A stretch of DNA of 64,000 nucleotides from contig NZ_JAJSOO010000001.1 in NCBI RefSeq assembly GCF_029428875.1, positions 4,278,001 to 4,342,000 on the forward strand. Direction: 5' to 3'. Shown one piece after another: positions 8,726-17,504 of this stretch; the stretch's first letter is position 1; every line of letters begins with the position of its first letter. The translations under genes were made by a program, and so were the position numbers. Below the pieces are notes generated by a model. That model did not search any database. It saw only the letters and a list, made by a program, of their open reading frames with translations, and was not told the DNA's origin. Source of the DNA: Streptomyces sp. JH34 (GTDB taxonomy: Bacteria; Actinomycetota; Actinomycetes; Streptomycetales; Streptomycetaceae).

Positions 8726-9063
8726 CTATTTCCTGGGGGTCACTGTCTCACCGCCCGTGGCCTCGCGGGAGTCGCGTGCCGAAGCGTGAGACCCCTACAC
8801 GGGCCTCGCTCCAGGGGCTCGGACCCCTAGGGGGAGCTACGGACCAGGGCCCAGGGACCGTTCCTCCCGCCGGAGGACGAGAGACGGGGGCCCCGTTCCT
8901 TAGCGTGTTCCTACATCGCGGATGTGGCCGGCCACAGGGGACGGGGTGGGGGTAGCCCCCCTCGAATACGGGCCCCGGCCCCAGCGCGCCGGAACCCCTT
9001 CCCACCCGAGACTCGGAACGTACTCAGAGACGTCCCCGCATCGACCGACATAGGAGAAAAACC
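8726..9063. promoter_or_regulatory. Divergent promoter region between MFS and ABC transporter genes
   Basis: A 338-base gene-free region. It contains a CCCCTAGGGG palindrome at 8824-8833 and several G/C-rich repeats such as CAGGGCCCAGGG near 8848. An AGGAG ribosome-binding site lies at 9052-9056 for the ABC gene. No convincing -35/-10 pair could be fixed. Regulation of both transporters probably acts here. Confidence 0.4.
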
Positions 9064-9852
9064 GTGACAACGGCTGTGACCATTCCCAGGCACGGGGACA
9101 CTGGAGGGCGTACGGCCGTCGCCGCGCGGGCGCGGCAGGTCGTCAAGGCGTACGGCGCGGGGGAGACCCGGGTCGTGGCGCTCGACCACGTCGACGTCGA
9201 CATCGCCCGCGGGCAGTTCACGGCGATCATGGGGCCGTCGGGATCCGGCAAGTCGACCCTGATGCACTGCCTGGCCGGGCTGGACACGGTGACGTCGGGG
9301 CGGATCCACCTCGCCGACACCGAGATCACGGGCCTCAAGGACAAGAAGCTGACGCAGCTGAGACGGGACCGGATCGGTTTCATCTTCCAGGCGTTCAACC
9401 TCCTCCCGACGCTCAACGCCCTCGAGAACATCACGCTGCCGATGGACATCGCGGGCCGTAGGCCCGACGCCGGCTGGCTCCAGCAGGTCGTGGAGACCGT
9501 CGGTCTCGCCGACCGGCTCGGGCACCGGCCCACGCAGCTCTCCGGCGGGCAGCAGCAGCGCGTGGCGGTGGCCAGGGCGCTCGCCGCCCGCCCCGAGATC
9601 ATCTTCGGTGACGAGCCCACCGGGAACCTGGACTCACGGGCCGGCGCCGAGGTGCTGTCCTTCCTCCGCACGTCGGTGGACGAGCTGGGTCAGACCATCG
9701 TCATGGTCACCCACGACCCGGTGGCCGCCTCCTACGCGGACCGGGTCCTCTACCTCGCGGACGGCTCCCTCGTCGACGAGATGAAGAACCCGACGGCCGA
9801 GCAGGTCCTCGACCGCATGAAGGACTTCGACGCGCGCGGGCGGACGTCATGA
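9064..9852 (+). CDS. ABC transporter ATP-binding protein (MacB/LolD-like)
   Basis: A 262-residue ATPase with Walker A GPSGSGKST, signature LSGGQQQR, Walker B IIFGDEPT and a switch histidine in MVTHDP. The start is GTG with AGGAG 7 bases upstream. It overlaps the FtsX-type permease gene by ATGA, so the two form one transporter. The MacB/LolD/BceA class drives mechanotransmission or export of lipoproteins, peptides or antibiotics rather than import. It is clearly paralogous to the ATPase at 44905-45672, sharing the stretch ALENITLPMDIAGR. Confidence 0.93.
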   Translation: MTTAVTIPRHGDTGGRTAVAARARQVVKAYGAGETRVVALDHVDVDIARGQFTAIMGPSGSGKSTLMHCLAGLDTVTSGRIHLADTEITGLKDKKLTQLRRDRIGFIFQAFNLLPTLNALENITLPMDIAGRRPDAGWLQQVVETVGLADRLGHRPTQLSGGQQQRVAVARALAARPEIIFGDEPTGNLDSRAGAEVLSFLRTSVDELGQTIVMVTHDPVAASYADRVLYLADGSLVDEMKNPTAEQVLDRMKDFDARGRTS

Positions 9853-12431
9853 CCGTGTGGAAGACCTCGATGCGCAACTTCCTCGCGCACAAGGGACGGA
9901 TGGCGCTCTCGGCCGTCGCCGTCCTGCTGTCGGTGGCGTTCGTGTGCGGCACGCTCGTCTTCACCGACACGATGAACACCACCTTCGACAAGCTCTTCGC
10001 GGCGACGTCCGCCGATGTGACGGTCAGTCCGAAGGCGGCGGCCGACGCCGACGACCTGCCGGGGGGCGGCAAGCCCGAGGCGCTCCCCGCGTCCGTCGTG
10101 GCCCGGGTCGCCGGTGTGGACGGGGTGGAGAAGGCCGAGGGCGCGGTCGTCAGCATGGCCGTCACGCTCGTCGACAGCCACGACAAGAACCTCGGGTCCG
10201 ACACCGGGGCGCCGACGATCGCGGGCAACTGGACCGACAACGACCTGCGGTCCATGGAGATCACCTCCGGGCACGCCCCGCGCGGCCCGACCGAGGCGAT
10301 GATCGACGCCGACACCGCCGAGAGGCACCACCTGGAGCTCGGCGACGAGGTGCGCACCATCTCCGTCACCGGTGACATCACGGCGAAGATCTCCGGGATC
10401 GCCGCGTTCACCGTCACCAACCCCGGCGCGGCCGTCGTCTACCTCGACACCGCCACCGCGCAGCGGAAGCTGCTGGGCGCATCCGGGGTCTTCTCGCACA
10501 TCTCGGTCACCGCCGGACCCGGCGTCAGCGACACCGAGTTGAAGAAGAGCGTCGCCGCGGCCCTGGGCGACCCGGCGGCGTACAAGCTGCAGACCCAGAA
10601 GGAGGCCGCCGCCGCCAACAAGGACTCCATGGGGTCCTTCCTGGACGTCATGAAGTACGCGATGCTCGGCTTCGCCGGGATCGCGTTCCTCGTCGGCATC
10701 TTCCTGATCGTCAACACCTTCTCGATGCTGGTCGCCCAGCGCACCCGTGAGATCGGCCTGATGCGGGCCATCGGCTCCAGCCGCAAGCAGGTCAACCGGT
10801 CCGTGCTCGTCGAGGCGGTCCTGCTGGGCATCGTCGGATCGGTCCTGGGCGTCACCGCCGGCATCGGTCTCGCCGTGGGGCTGATGAAGCTCATGGGCGC
10901 CGTCGGCATGGAACTGTCCACCCGGGACCTCACCATCGCCTGGACGACCCCGGCGATCGGGCTGGCGCTCGGCATCGTCGTCACCGTCCTCGCCGCGTAC
11001 GTCCCGGCCCGCCGGGCCGGCAAGGTCTCCCCGATGGCCGCCCTGCGTGACGCCGGCACCCCGGCGGACGCCAGGTCCGGCTGGGTCCGGGCGGTGCTCG
11101 GCCTGGTCCTCACCGGGGCCGGTGCCGCCGGCCTGTGGGCGACGACCCGGGTCGACGACGCGAGCGAGGGCTCGCTCTACCTGGCCCTCGGCGTGGTCCT
11201 CACCCTGATCGGCTTCATCGTGATCGGCCCGCTGCTCGCCGGCGCGGTCGTGCGGGGCCTCGGCCTCGTCGTCCTGCGGCTGTTCGGCCCCGTCGGACGC
11301 CTGGCGGAGCGCAACGCGCTGCGCAACCCGCGGCGGACGGGGGCGACCGGTGCCGCCCTGATGATCGGCCTCGCCCTGGTGGCGTGCCTCTCGGTCGTCG
11401 GCTCCTCCATGGTCGCCTCGGCCACTGACGAGCTCGACAAGTCGGTCGGCACGGACTTCATCGTCCAGTCGAACACCGGCCAGCTGATCGTGCCGCAGGC
11501 CGCCGAGGCCGTCAGGAAGGTGCCGGGCATCGAGCACGTCACCGACTACAAGGTCCTCGCCGCGAAGCTCACCAACCCCGACGGCTCGACCGTCGACGAG
11601 CACGTCACCGCCGCCGACCCGACCTACCCGCAGGACCTGCGGCGCACGACCGTGGCCGGTGACCTGGCGAAGGCCTACGGCGAGAACGCCATGTCGGTCG
11701 GCTCGGACTACGCCACGCTGCACGGGATCGAGGCGGGGGACGAGATCACCGTCGCGTTCAAGGCCGGCGGGACCGCGAAGCTGAAGGTCGCCGCGATCAC
11801 CTCGGACGACACGACCGTCGACCAGGGCGCGATGTACATCAACACCACGACCGCCGAGCGCTACGTCCCCGCCGACAGGATGCCCACGAACATGATCATG
11901 TTCGCCTCGGCGCAGGACGGCAAGGAGAAGGAGGCGTACGCCGCCCTCAAGAGCGAGCTCGCCGCCTACCCGCAGTACAAGGTGCAGAACCAGGCCGACT
12001 TCAAGGAGGACCTGAAGGACCAGGTCGGCCAGCTGCTGAACATCGTGTACGGCCTGCTCGCCCTGGCGATCGTCGTGGCGGTGCTCGGTGTGGTGAACAC
12101 CCTGGCCCTGTCGGTCGTCGAGCGGACCCGCGAGATCGGCCTGATGCGGGCGATCGGTCTCTCCCGCCGCCAGCTGCGCCGGATGATCAGGCTGGAGTCG
12201 GTGGTGATCGCCCTGTTCGGCGCGCTGCTCGGACTCGGCCTGGGCATGGGCTGGGGCACCTCGGCCCAGAAGCTGCTGGCCCTGGAAGGGCTCGGTGTCC
12301 TGGAGATCCCGTGGCCGACGATCATCACCGTGTTCGTCGCCTCGGCCTTCGTCGGACTGTTCGCCGCGCTGGTCCCGGCCTTCCGGGCCGGCCGGATGAA
12401 CGTCCTGAACGCGATCGCCACGGACGGGTGA
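9849..12431 (+). CDS. ABC transporter permease, FtsX/MacB type with two FtsX domains
   Basis: An 860-residue permease. An N-terminal transmembrane helix (about 18-38) is followed by an extracytoplasmic MacB-like region (to about 260), then a first FtsX unit of three helices (about 270-400), two central helices, a second extracytoplasmic region and a second FtsX unit near the C-terminus. QRTREIGLMRAIGSSRKQV and ERTREIGLMRAIGLSRRQL are the paired FtsX hallmark loops. It is the partner of the preceding ATPase. Paralogous to the permease at 42310-44847; both begin with a FLAHK/VLAHK motif and share GTLVFTDT. Confidence 0.92.
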   Translation: MTVWKTSMRNFLAHKGRMALSAVAVLLSVAFVCGTLVFTDTMNTTFDKLFAATSADVTVSPKAAADADDLPGGGKPEALPASVVARVAGVDGVEKAEGAVVSMAVTLVDSHDKNLGSDTGAPTIAGNWTDNDLRSMEITSGHAPRGPTEAMIDADTAERHHLELGDEVRTISVTGDITAKISGIAAFTVTNPGAAVVYLDTATAQRKLLGASGVFSHISVTAGPGVSDTELKKSVAAALGDPAAYKLQTQKEAAAANKDSMGSFLDVMKYAMLGFAGIAFLVGIFLIVNTFSMLVAQRTREIGLMRAIGSSRKQVNRSVLVEAVLLGIVGSVLGVTAGIGLAVGLMKLMGAVGMELSTRDLTIAWTTPAIGLALGIVVTVLAAYVPARRAGKVSPMAALRDAGTPADARSGWVRAVLGLVLTGAGAAGLWATTRVDDASEGSLYLALGVVLTLIGFIVIGPLLAGAVVRGLGLVVLRLFGPVGRLAERNALRNPRRTGATGAALMIGLALVACLSVVGSSMVASATDELDKSVGTDFIVQSNTGQLIVPQAAEAVRKVPGIEHVTDYKVLAAKLTNPDGSTVDEHVTAADPTYPQDLRRTTVAGDLAKAYGENAMSVGSDYATLHGIEAGDEITVAFKAGGTAKLKVAAITSDDTTVDQGAMYINTTTAERYVPADRMPTNMIMFASAQDGKEKEAYAALKSELAAYPQYKVQNQADFKEDLKDQVGQLLNIVYGLLALAIVVAVLGVVNTLALSVVERTREIGLMRAIGLSRRQLRRMIRLESVVIALFGALLGLGLGMGWGTSAQKLLALEGLGVLEIPWPTIITVFVASAFVGLFAALVPAFRAGRMNVLNAIATDG

Positions 12432-12456
12432 CGGTGCCGGACGTAGGTTGACCGGT

Positions 12457-12492
12457 CCGGCCCCGGGCGCTCCTCCGAGCGCCCGGGGCCGG
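12457..12492. terminator. Bidirectional terminator hairpin
   Basis: A perfect 16-bp stem (CCGGCCCCGGGCGCTC and complement) with a CTCC loop lies between the convergent ABC permease and PIN-toxin genes. No T-tract, as is common in Streptomyces. Confidence 0.75.
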
Positions 12493-12514
12493 TTCGCGTC
12501 CCGGGCCGCCGACG

Positions 12515-12889
12515 TCAGGCGTGCATGACCGGTACGTCGTACTGGGGGATCCACTTGTCGCGGGTGACGACCGTCAGGCCTTCGGTCTGGGCCTGGGCGA
12601 CGAGGATGCGGTCGAAGGGATCATGGTGGAGCGGGGGGAGGCGGCCCGCCTTGACGCCGTGCCCAGCGGTGATCGCGAGACTGGTCAGCTGGCAGTCGCG
12701 GACCCGCTCGGCCAGGTCATCGGGACCAGCCAACTTTCCGGCCGACTGTTTGATGGCGATCTCCCACGGAGTCGCGGCACTGAGGTAGACGGCGGGCTCC
12801 GTGTCGATGAGGTCCTTCAGCTCGTCGGAGAGCTCAGGGGAGTCGTCGAGCCACCACAGGGCGACGTGGGTGTCGAGCAGGAGGCGCAT
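12515..12889 (-). CDS. PIN-domain toxin (VapC-like)
   Basis: A 124-residue PIN-domain ribonuclease. The acidic metal-binding residues are visible as D6 (LLLDTH), E43 (PWEIAIK), D93 (HDPFDRIL) and D111 (VVTRDKW). The start ATG at 12889 overlaps the antitoxin stop by one base (TGATG), giving the usual antitoxin-then-toxin coupling. Family toxins cleave RNA, often tRNA or rRNA. The pair is inserted between the ABC permease and mfd, on the opposite strand to both. Confidence 0.88.
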   Translation of the reverse strand: MRLLLDTHVALWWLDDSPELSDELKDLIDTEPAVYLSAATPWEIAIKQSAGKLAGPDDLAERVRDCQLTSLAITAGHGVKAGRLPPLHHDPFDRILVAQAQTEGLTVVTRDKWIPQYDVPVMHA

Positions 12890-13131
12890 CAGCGCATCCC
12901 GAAGGCGTCGGCGATGTCGTCCGGAAACTCGTCGAAGTCGTCGGGGATGTGGATCTGTCCCCGGAGGGATCCGCGACCGGTCCGCCGTACCTTCGGATGA
13001 AGGGGCACGACCTTCGCGATGGGCTCCCCGGCCCGGCTGATCACGACCTCCTCGCCGGTCTCGACCTGTTGCAGAATGCGCGAGAAGTGTGTCTTGGCCT
13101 TGTGCACGTTGTACTGCCGGGCTGCTTCCAT
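12889..13131 (-). CDS. Phd/YefM-type antitoxin of the PIN toxin
   Basis: An 80-residue antitoxin. The N-terminal DNA-binding half reads YNVHKAKTHFSRIL followed by GEEVVISRAGEPIAKVVPL, the classical Phd/YefM fold; the acidic C-terminal part (DDFDEFPDDIADAF) would wrap the toxin. A longer frame upstream to 13296 exists, but ATG at 13131 gives the family-typical start and has GCGAGG a few bases upstream. It should repress its own promoter. Confidence 0.85.
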   Translation of the reverse strand: MEAARQYNVHKAKTHFSRILQQVETGEEVVISRAGEPIAKVVPLHPKVRRTGRGSLRGQIHIPDDFDEFPDDIADAFGMR

Positions 13132-13152
13132 GACGCCTCGCTCGGACCAGAA

Positions 13153-13179
13153 GTGGACTAGCTGGTGGACTAAGGCTAG
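13153..13179. promoter_or_regulatory. Possible operator of the toxin-antitoxin pair
   Basis: Upstream of the antitoxin start there are two direct GTGGACTA repeats (13153-13160, 13165-13172, period 12) and an interrupted palindrome CTAGC/GCTAG (13158-13162, 13175-13179). Position fits autoregulation; assignment is inference. Confidence 0.35.
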
Positions 13180-13313
13180 CCCCGCTGCCGCCGTACGGAC
13201 AACGGCGTTCCCTCGCGCGAGTGACACACCGGCGTCGTACGCTGGAGACCCCGGCCCGTCCCACGTGTCGGGTCCTTCGCGTTGCCCACTCGCCACACCG
13301 GACGGAACCCTTC

Positions 13314-16300
13314 ATGAGCCTGCACGGTCTGCTGGACGTCGTCGTCACCGACCCGGCGCTCTCCGAAGCGGTGAAGGCCGCATCCGACGGCCACCGGGCC
13401 CACGTCGACCTGGTCGGCCCGCCCGCCGCACGCCCCTTCGCGGTGGCCGCGCTGGCCCGCGAGGCCGGGCGCACCGTGCTGGCCGTCACCGCGACCGGCC
13501 GCGAGGCCGAGGAGCTGGCCGCGGCGCTGCGGACCCTGCTGCCGCCCGACACCGTGGCGGAGTTCCCCTCCTGGGAGACCCTGCCCCACGAGCGGCTCTC
13601 CCCCCGCTCCGACACCGTGGGCCGTCGCCTCGCCGTGCTGCGCCGACTGGCTCACCCCCGACAGGACGACCCGGAGACCGGGCCGGTCAGCGTGGTCGTC
13701 GCACCGGTGCGTTCCGTGCTCCAGCCGCAGGTCAAGGGCCTCGGCGACCTGGAACCCGTCGCGCTGAGCAGTGGGCAGACCGCGGATCTGGGCGAGGTCG
13801 TGGACGCGCTCGCGGCAGCGGCGTACGCCCGCGTCGAGCTGGTCGAGAAGCGCGGGGAGTTCGCCGTGCGCGGCGGGATCCTGGACGTCTTCCCGCCGAC
13901 CGAGGAGCACCCCCTGCGGGTGGAGTTCTGGGGCGACGACGTCGAGGAGATCCGCTACTTCAAGATCGCCGACCAGCGGTCCCTGGAGGTCGCCGAGCAC
14001 GGGCTGTGGGCCCCGCCCTGCCGTGAGCTGCTGCTCACCGAGGACGTACGCACCCGGGCGGCGGCCCTCGCCGAGGCCCACCCGGAGCTGGGTGAGCTGC
14101 TGGGGAAGATCGCCGAGGGGATCGCCGTCGAGGGCATGGAGTCGCTGGCCCCGGTGCTCGTGGACGAGATGGAGCTGCTGCTCGACGTCCTGCCGAAGGG
14201 TTCGATGGCGCTGGTCTGCGACCCGGAGCGGGTGCGTACCCGGGCGGCGGACCTGGTCGCGACCAGCCAGGAGTTCCTCCAGGCGTCCTGGGCGGCCACG
14301 GCGGGAGGCGGCGAGGCCCCGATCGACGTCGGCGCGGCCTCCCTGTGGGGCATCGCCGATGTCCGGGACCGGGCCCGTGAGCTGGGCATGATGTGGTGGT
14401 CCACCTCCCCGTTCGCCGCCGACGAGGAACTGGACGGGGACACCCTCAAGCTCGGGATGCACGCCCCGGAGGCCTACCGGGGCGACACCGCCCGGGCGCT
14501 CGCCGACACCAAGGGGTGGCTGGCCGAGGGCTGGCGCACGGTGTACGTCACCGAGGGGCAGGGCCCGGCCTCCCGGACGGTCGAGGTGCTCGGCGGCGAG
14601 GGCATCCCGGCCCGCCTCGACCAGCACCTGACCGAGATCACGCCGTCGCTCGTCCACGTCTCGTGCGGAGCCATCGACCACGGCTTCGTCGACCCGGCGC
14701 TGAAGCTGGCCGTGCTCACCGAGACGGACCTGACCGGGCAGCGCACCGCGAGCAAGGACCTGGGGCGGATGCCCGCCCGCCGCCGCAAGTCCGTCGATCC
14801 GCTCACCCTTCAGGCGGGCGACTACATCGTCCACGAACAGCACGGGGTGGGCCGCTACATCGAGATGGTCCAGCGCACGGTGCAGGGCGCGACCCGTGAG
14901 TACCTCCTGGTCGAGTACGCCCCCGCCAAGCGAGGCCAGCCCGGCGACCGGCTGTACATCCCGACCGACCAGCTGGAGCAGGTCACCAAGTACGTCGGCG
15001 GCGAGGCCCCGACCCTGCACCGGCTCGGGGGCGCCGACTGGACGAAGACCAAGCAGCGCGCCAAGAAGGCGGTCAAGGAGATCGCCGCCGACCTGATCAA
15101 GCTGTACTCGGCGCGGATGGCGGCCCCCGGCCACGCCTTCGGGCCGGACACCCCGTGGCAGCGCGAGCTGGAGGACGCCTTCCCGTACGCGGAGACGCCC
15201 GACCAGCTGTCGACGATCGCCGAGGTCAAGGAGGACATGGAGAAGTCCGTCCCGATGGACCGGCTGATCTGCGGTGACGTCGGGTACGGCAAGACGGAGA
15301 TCGCGGTGCGCGCGGCCTTCAAGGCGGTCCAGGACGGCAAGCAGGTCGCGGTGCTCGTGCCGACGACGCTGCTGGTCCAGCAGCACTTCGGGACGTTCAC
15401 CGAGCGGTACGCGCAGTTCCCCGTCAACGTCCGGGCGCTGAGCCGCTTCCAGTCGGACACCGAGTCGAAGGCGACGCTGGAGGGGCTGAAGGACGGGTCC
15501 GTGGACCTGGTCATCGGCACGCACCGGCTGTTCTCGTCGGAGACGAAGTTCAAGGACCTGGGCCTGGTCATCGTCGACGAGGAGCAGCGCTTCGGTGTCG
15601 AGCACAAGGAGCAGCTGAAGAAGCTCCGGGCCAACGTGGACGTGCTGACGATGTCGGCGACGCCCATCCCCCGTACGCTCGAGATGGCCGTCACGGGCAT
15701 CCGCGAGATGTCGACGATCACGACGCCCCCCGAGGAGCGGCACCCCGTCCTCACGTTCGTCGGGCCGTACGAGGAGAAGCAGATCGGCGCGGCGGTGCGG
15801 CGTGAACTCCTGCGTGAGGGCCAGGTCTTCTACATCCACAACCGGGTCGAGTCCATCGACCGGGCCGCGGCGCGGCTGCGCGAGATCGTGCCCGAGGCGC
15901 GGATCGCGACGGCGCACGGGCAGATGGGCGAGAGTCAGCTGGAGCAGGTCGTCGTCGACTTCTGGGAGAAGAGGTTCGACGTGCTGGTCTCCACGACGAT
16001 CGTCGAGTCCGGCATCGACATCTCCAACGCCAACACGCTGATCGTGGAGCGCGGCGACAACTTCGGGCTCTCGCAGCTGCACCAGCTGCGTGGCCGTGTC
16101 GGCCGCGGCCGGGACCGGGGCTACTCCTACTTCCTGTACCCGCCGGAGAAGCCGCTGACGGAGACCGCGCACGAGCGTCTGGCGACCATCGCCCAGCACA
16201 CCGAGATGGGTGCGGGCATGTACGTCGCGATGAAGGACCTGGAGATCCGCGGCGCGGGGAACCTGCTCGGTGGTGAGCAGTCCGGCCACATCGCGGGGGT

Positions 16301-16844
16301 CGGCTTCGACCTGTACATCCGGATGGTCGGCGAGGCGGTGGCGGACTACCGGGCGGCGGTGGACGGCGGCGTCGAGGAGGAGCCGCCGCTGGAGGTCAAG
16401 ATCGAGCTGCCGGTCGACGCGCACGTCCCGCACGACTACGCCCCGGGGGAGCGGCTGCGTCTCCAGGCGTACCGCGCCATCGCCTCCGCGAACTCGGAGG
16501 ACGACATCCGGGCGGTGCGTGAGGAGCTCACCGACCGCTACGGCAAGCTGCCGGAGCCGGTGGAGAACCTCCTGCTGGTGGCGGGCCTGCGGATGCTGGC
16601 CCGGGCCTGCGGGGTGGGCGAGATCGTGTTGCAGGGGCCGAACATCCGCTTCGCGCCGGTGGAGCTACGCGAGTCGCAGGAGCTGCGGCTGAAGCGGCTG
16701 CACCCCAAGACGATCTTCAAGCCGGCCACGCGCCAGATCCTGGTGCCGCGCCCGACAGCGGGCCGGATCGGCGGGAAGCCGGTCGTGGGCCGCGAACTCC
16801 TTTCGTGGACCGGGGAGTTCCTCACGACGATTCTGGGGTCGTAG
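13314..16844 (+). CDS. mfd: Transcription-repair coupling factor Mfd
   Basis: A 1176-residue Mfd. Order: UvrB-homology region (about 1-330), RNA-polymerase-interacting CarD-like domain (QAGDYIVHEQHGVGRYIEM near 500), helicase domain with Walker A variant GDVGYGKTE, the DEEQRFGV box, TRG motif region (LRGRVGRGRDRGYSYFL), and the C-terminal autoinhibitory domain. It removes stalled RNA polymerase and recruits UvrA. ATG at 13314 gives the expected MSLHGLL start; the open frame extends upstream to 13221 without a better site. Its last 23 bases overlap the 3' end of the convergent TetR gene. Confidence 0.97.
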   Translation: MSLHGLLDVVVTDPALSEAVKAASDGHRAHVDLVGPPAARPFAVAALAREAGRTVLAVTATGREAEELAAALRTLLPPDTVAEFPSWETLPHERLSPRSDTVGRRLAVLRRLAHPRQDDPETGPVSVVVAPVRSVLQPQVKGLGDLEPVALSSGQTADLGEVVDALAAAAYARVELVEKRGEFAVRGGILDVFPPTEEHPLRVEFWGDDVEEIRYFKIADQRSLEVAEHGLWAPPCRELLLTEDVRTRAAALAEAHPELGELLGKIAEGIAVEGMESLAPVLVDEMELLLDVLPKGSMALVCDPERVRTRAADLVATSQEFLQASWAATAGGGEAPIDVGAASLWGIADVRDRARELGMMWWSTSPFAADEELDGDTLKLGMHAPEAYRGDTARALADTKGWLAEGWRTVYVTEGQGPASRTVEVLGGEGIPARLDQHLTEITPSLVHVSCGAIDHGFVDPALKLAVLTETDLTGQRTASKDLGRMPARRRKSVDPLTLQAGDYIVHEQHGVGRYIEMVQRTVQGATREYLLVEYAPAKRGQPGDRLYIPTDQLEQVTKYVGGEAPTLHRLGGADWTKTKQRAKKAVKEIAADLIKLYSARMAAPGHAFGPDTPWQRELEDAFPYAETPDQLSTIAEVKEDMEKSVPMDRLICGDVGYGKTEIAVRAAFKAVQDGKQVAVLVPTTLLVQQHFGTFTERYAQFPVNVRALSRFQSDTESKATLEGLKDGSVDLVIGTHRLFSSETKFKDLGLVIVDEEQRFGVEHKEQLKKLRANVDVLTMSATPIPRTLEMAVTGIREMSTITTPPEERHPVLTFVGPYEEKQIGAAVRRELLREGQVFYIHNRVESIDRAAARLREIVPEARIATAHGQMGESQLEQVVVDFWEKRFDVLVSTTIVESGIDISNANTLIVERGDNFGLSQLHQLRGRVGRGRDRGYSYFLYPPEKPLTETAHERLATIAQHTEMGAGMYVAMKDLEIRGAGNLLGGEQSGHIAGVGFDLYIRMVGEAVADYRAAVDGGVEEEPPLEVKIELPVDAHVPHDYAPGERLRLQAYRAIASANSEDDIRAVREELTDRYGKLPEPVENLLLVAGLRMLARACGVGEIVLQGPNIRFAPVELRESQELRLKRLHPKTIFKPATRQILVPRPTAGRIGGKPVVGRELLSWTGEFLTTILGS

Positions 16845-17400
16845 GGGAGCGGAAGAGGAATCCGGCGACGGACCGGAACAGTTCCGCGGGGTCCCGGCCG
16901 TCGACCGGGCCGTCCAGATTGCCGCTGAGCAGCAGGGTGGCGAAGCCGTGGGCGAGGGACCAGGCCGCGATGCCGGCCGCTCTCGCGTCGTCGCCGGTGC
17001 GGGGGAGTTCGCCGACGGCCGCGCGTAGTTCCTCCGTCGCGCGGGCCTTCGCGGCGAGCAGCGCCGGGTCGTCGGGCCGGTACAGCTCGGGGCGGAACAT
17101 CACCTGGAAGTGCGCCGGGTGTTGGGCGGCGAACCGTACGTAGGCCACGCCCCGTTCCTGGAGGCCGGGGGCGTCGGCGAGGGCGTCCGCGAAGAGTGCG
17201 TAGCCCTCGGCCGCGACGGCGGTGAGCAGGCCGGTGCGGTCCTTGAAGTGGTGGGCCGGTGCGGCGTGCGAGACGCCCGCGCGGCGTGCCAGGTCGCGCA
17301 GGGACAGGGCGTCGGGGCCTTCCTGGGCGATGACGTCGAGGGCGGCGGTGAGCAGGGCCCGCCGCAGGTCGCCGTGGTGGTAGGCGCGTTCGCTGGTCAT
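16822..17400 (-). CDS. TetR-family transcriptional regulator
   Basis: A 192-residue TetR protein. The N-terminal helix-turn-helix is LSLRDLARRAGVSHAAPAHHFKDRTGLL (about 33-60); the C-terminal ligand domain is of the WHG/TetR_C type (FRPELYRPDD, AWSLAHGFATLLL). It is divergent from the SCO6745-family gene at 17505, with two near-identical palindromes in the shared 104-base intergenic region, so it probably represses itself and that gene. It overlaps the end of mfd tail to tail by 23 bases. Confidence 0.9.
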   Translation of the reverse strand: MTSERAYHHGDLRRALLTAALDVIAQEGPDALSLRDLARRAGVSHAAPAHHFKDRTGLLTAVAAEGYALFADALADAPGLQERGVAYVRFAAQHPAHFQVMFRPELYRPDDPALLAAKARATEELRAAVGELPRTGDDARAAGIAAWSLAHGFATLLLSGNLDGPVDGRDPAELFRSVAGFLFRSPTTPESS

Positions 17401-17421
17401 GGGACGTACGGTACGCGCAAT

Positions 17422-17478
17422 CTAGTCATTGACAAGTTCGAGGGGGCCGCGCACTCTGGGTATCTAGTCACCGACAAG
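17422..17478. promoter_or_regulatory. Twin TetR operators
   Basis: Two copies of a 15-bp near-palindrome: CTAGTCATTGACAAG at 17422-17436 and CTAGTCACCGACAAG at 17464-17478. They start 42 bp apart, four helical turns. The first is almost perfectly symmetric about its central T. The arrangement between a TetR gene and its divergent neighbour strongly suggests operator sites. Confidence 0.7.
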
Positions 17479-17504
17479 ATTGGCCGGAGAGCGGAGGTCG
17501 GGAG

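Noticed and set aside
9750..12554. A 934-codon minus-strand frame across the first ABC permease
   Set aside because: Shadow frame; real plus-strand gene has FtsX motifs and ATGA coupling.
13176..16433. A 1085-codon minus-strand frame across mfd
   Set aside because: High-GC shadow of a well-recognised gene; composition is an Arg/Asp/Leu artefact.
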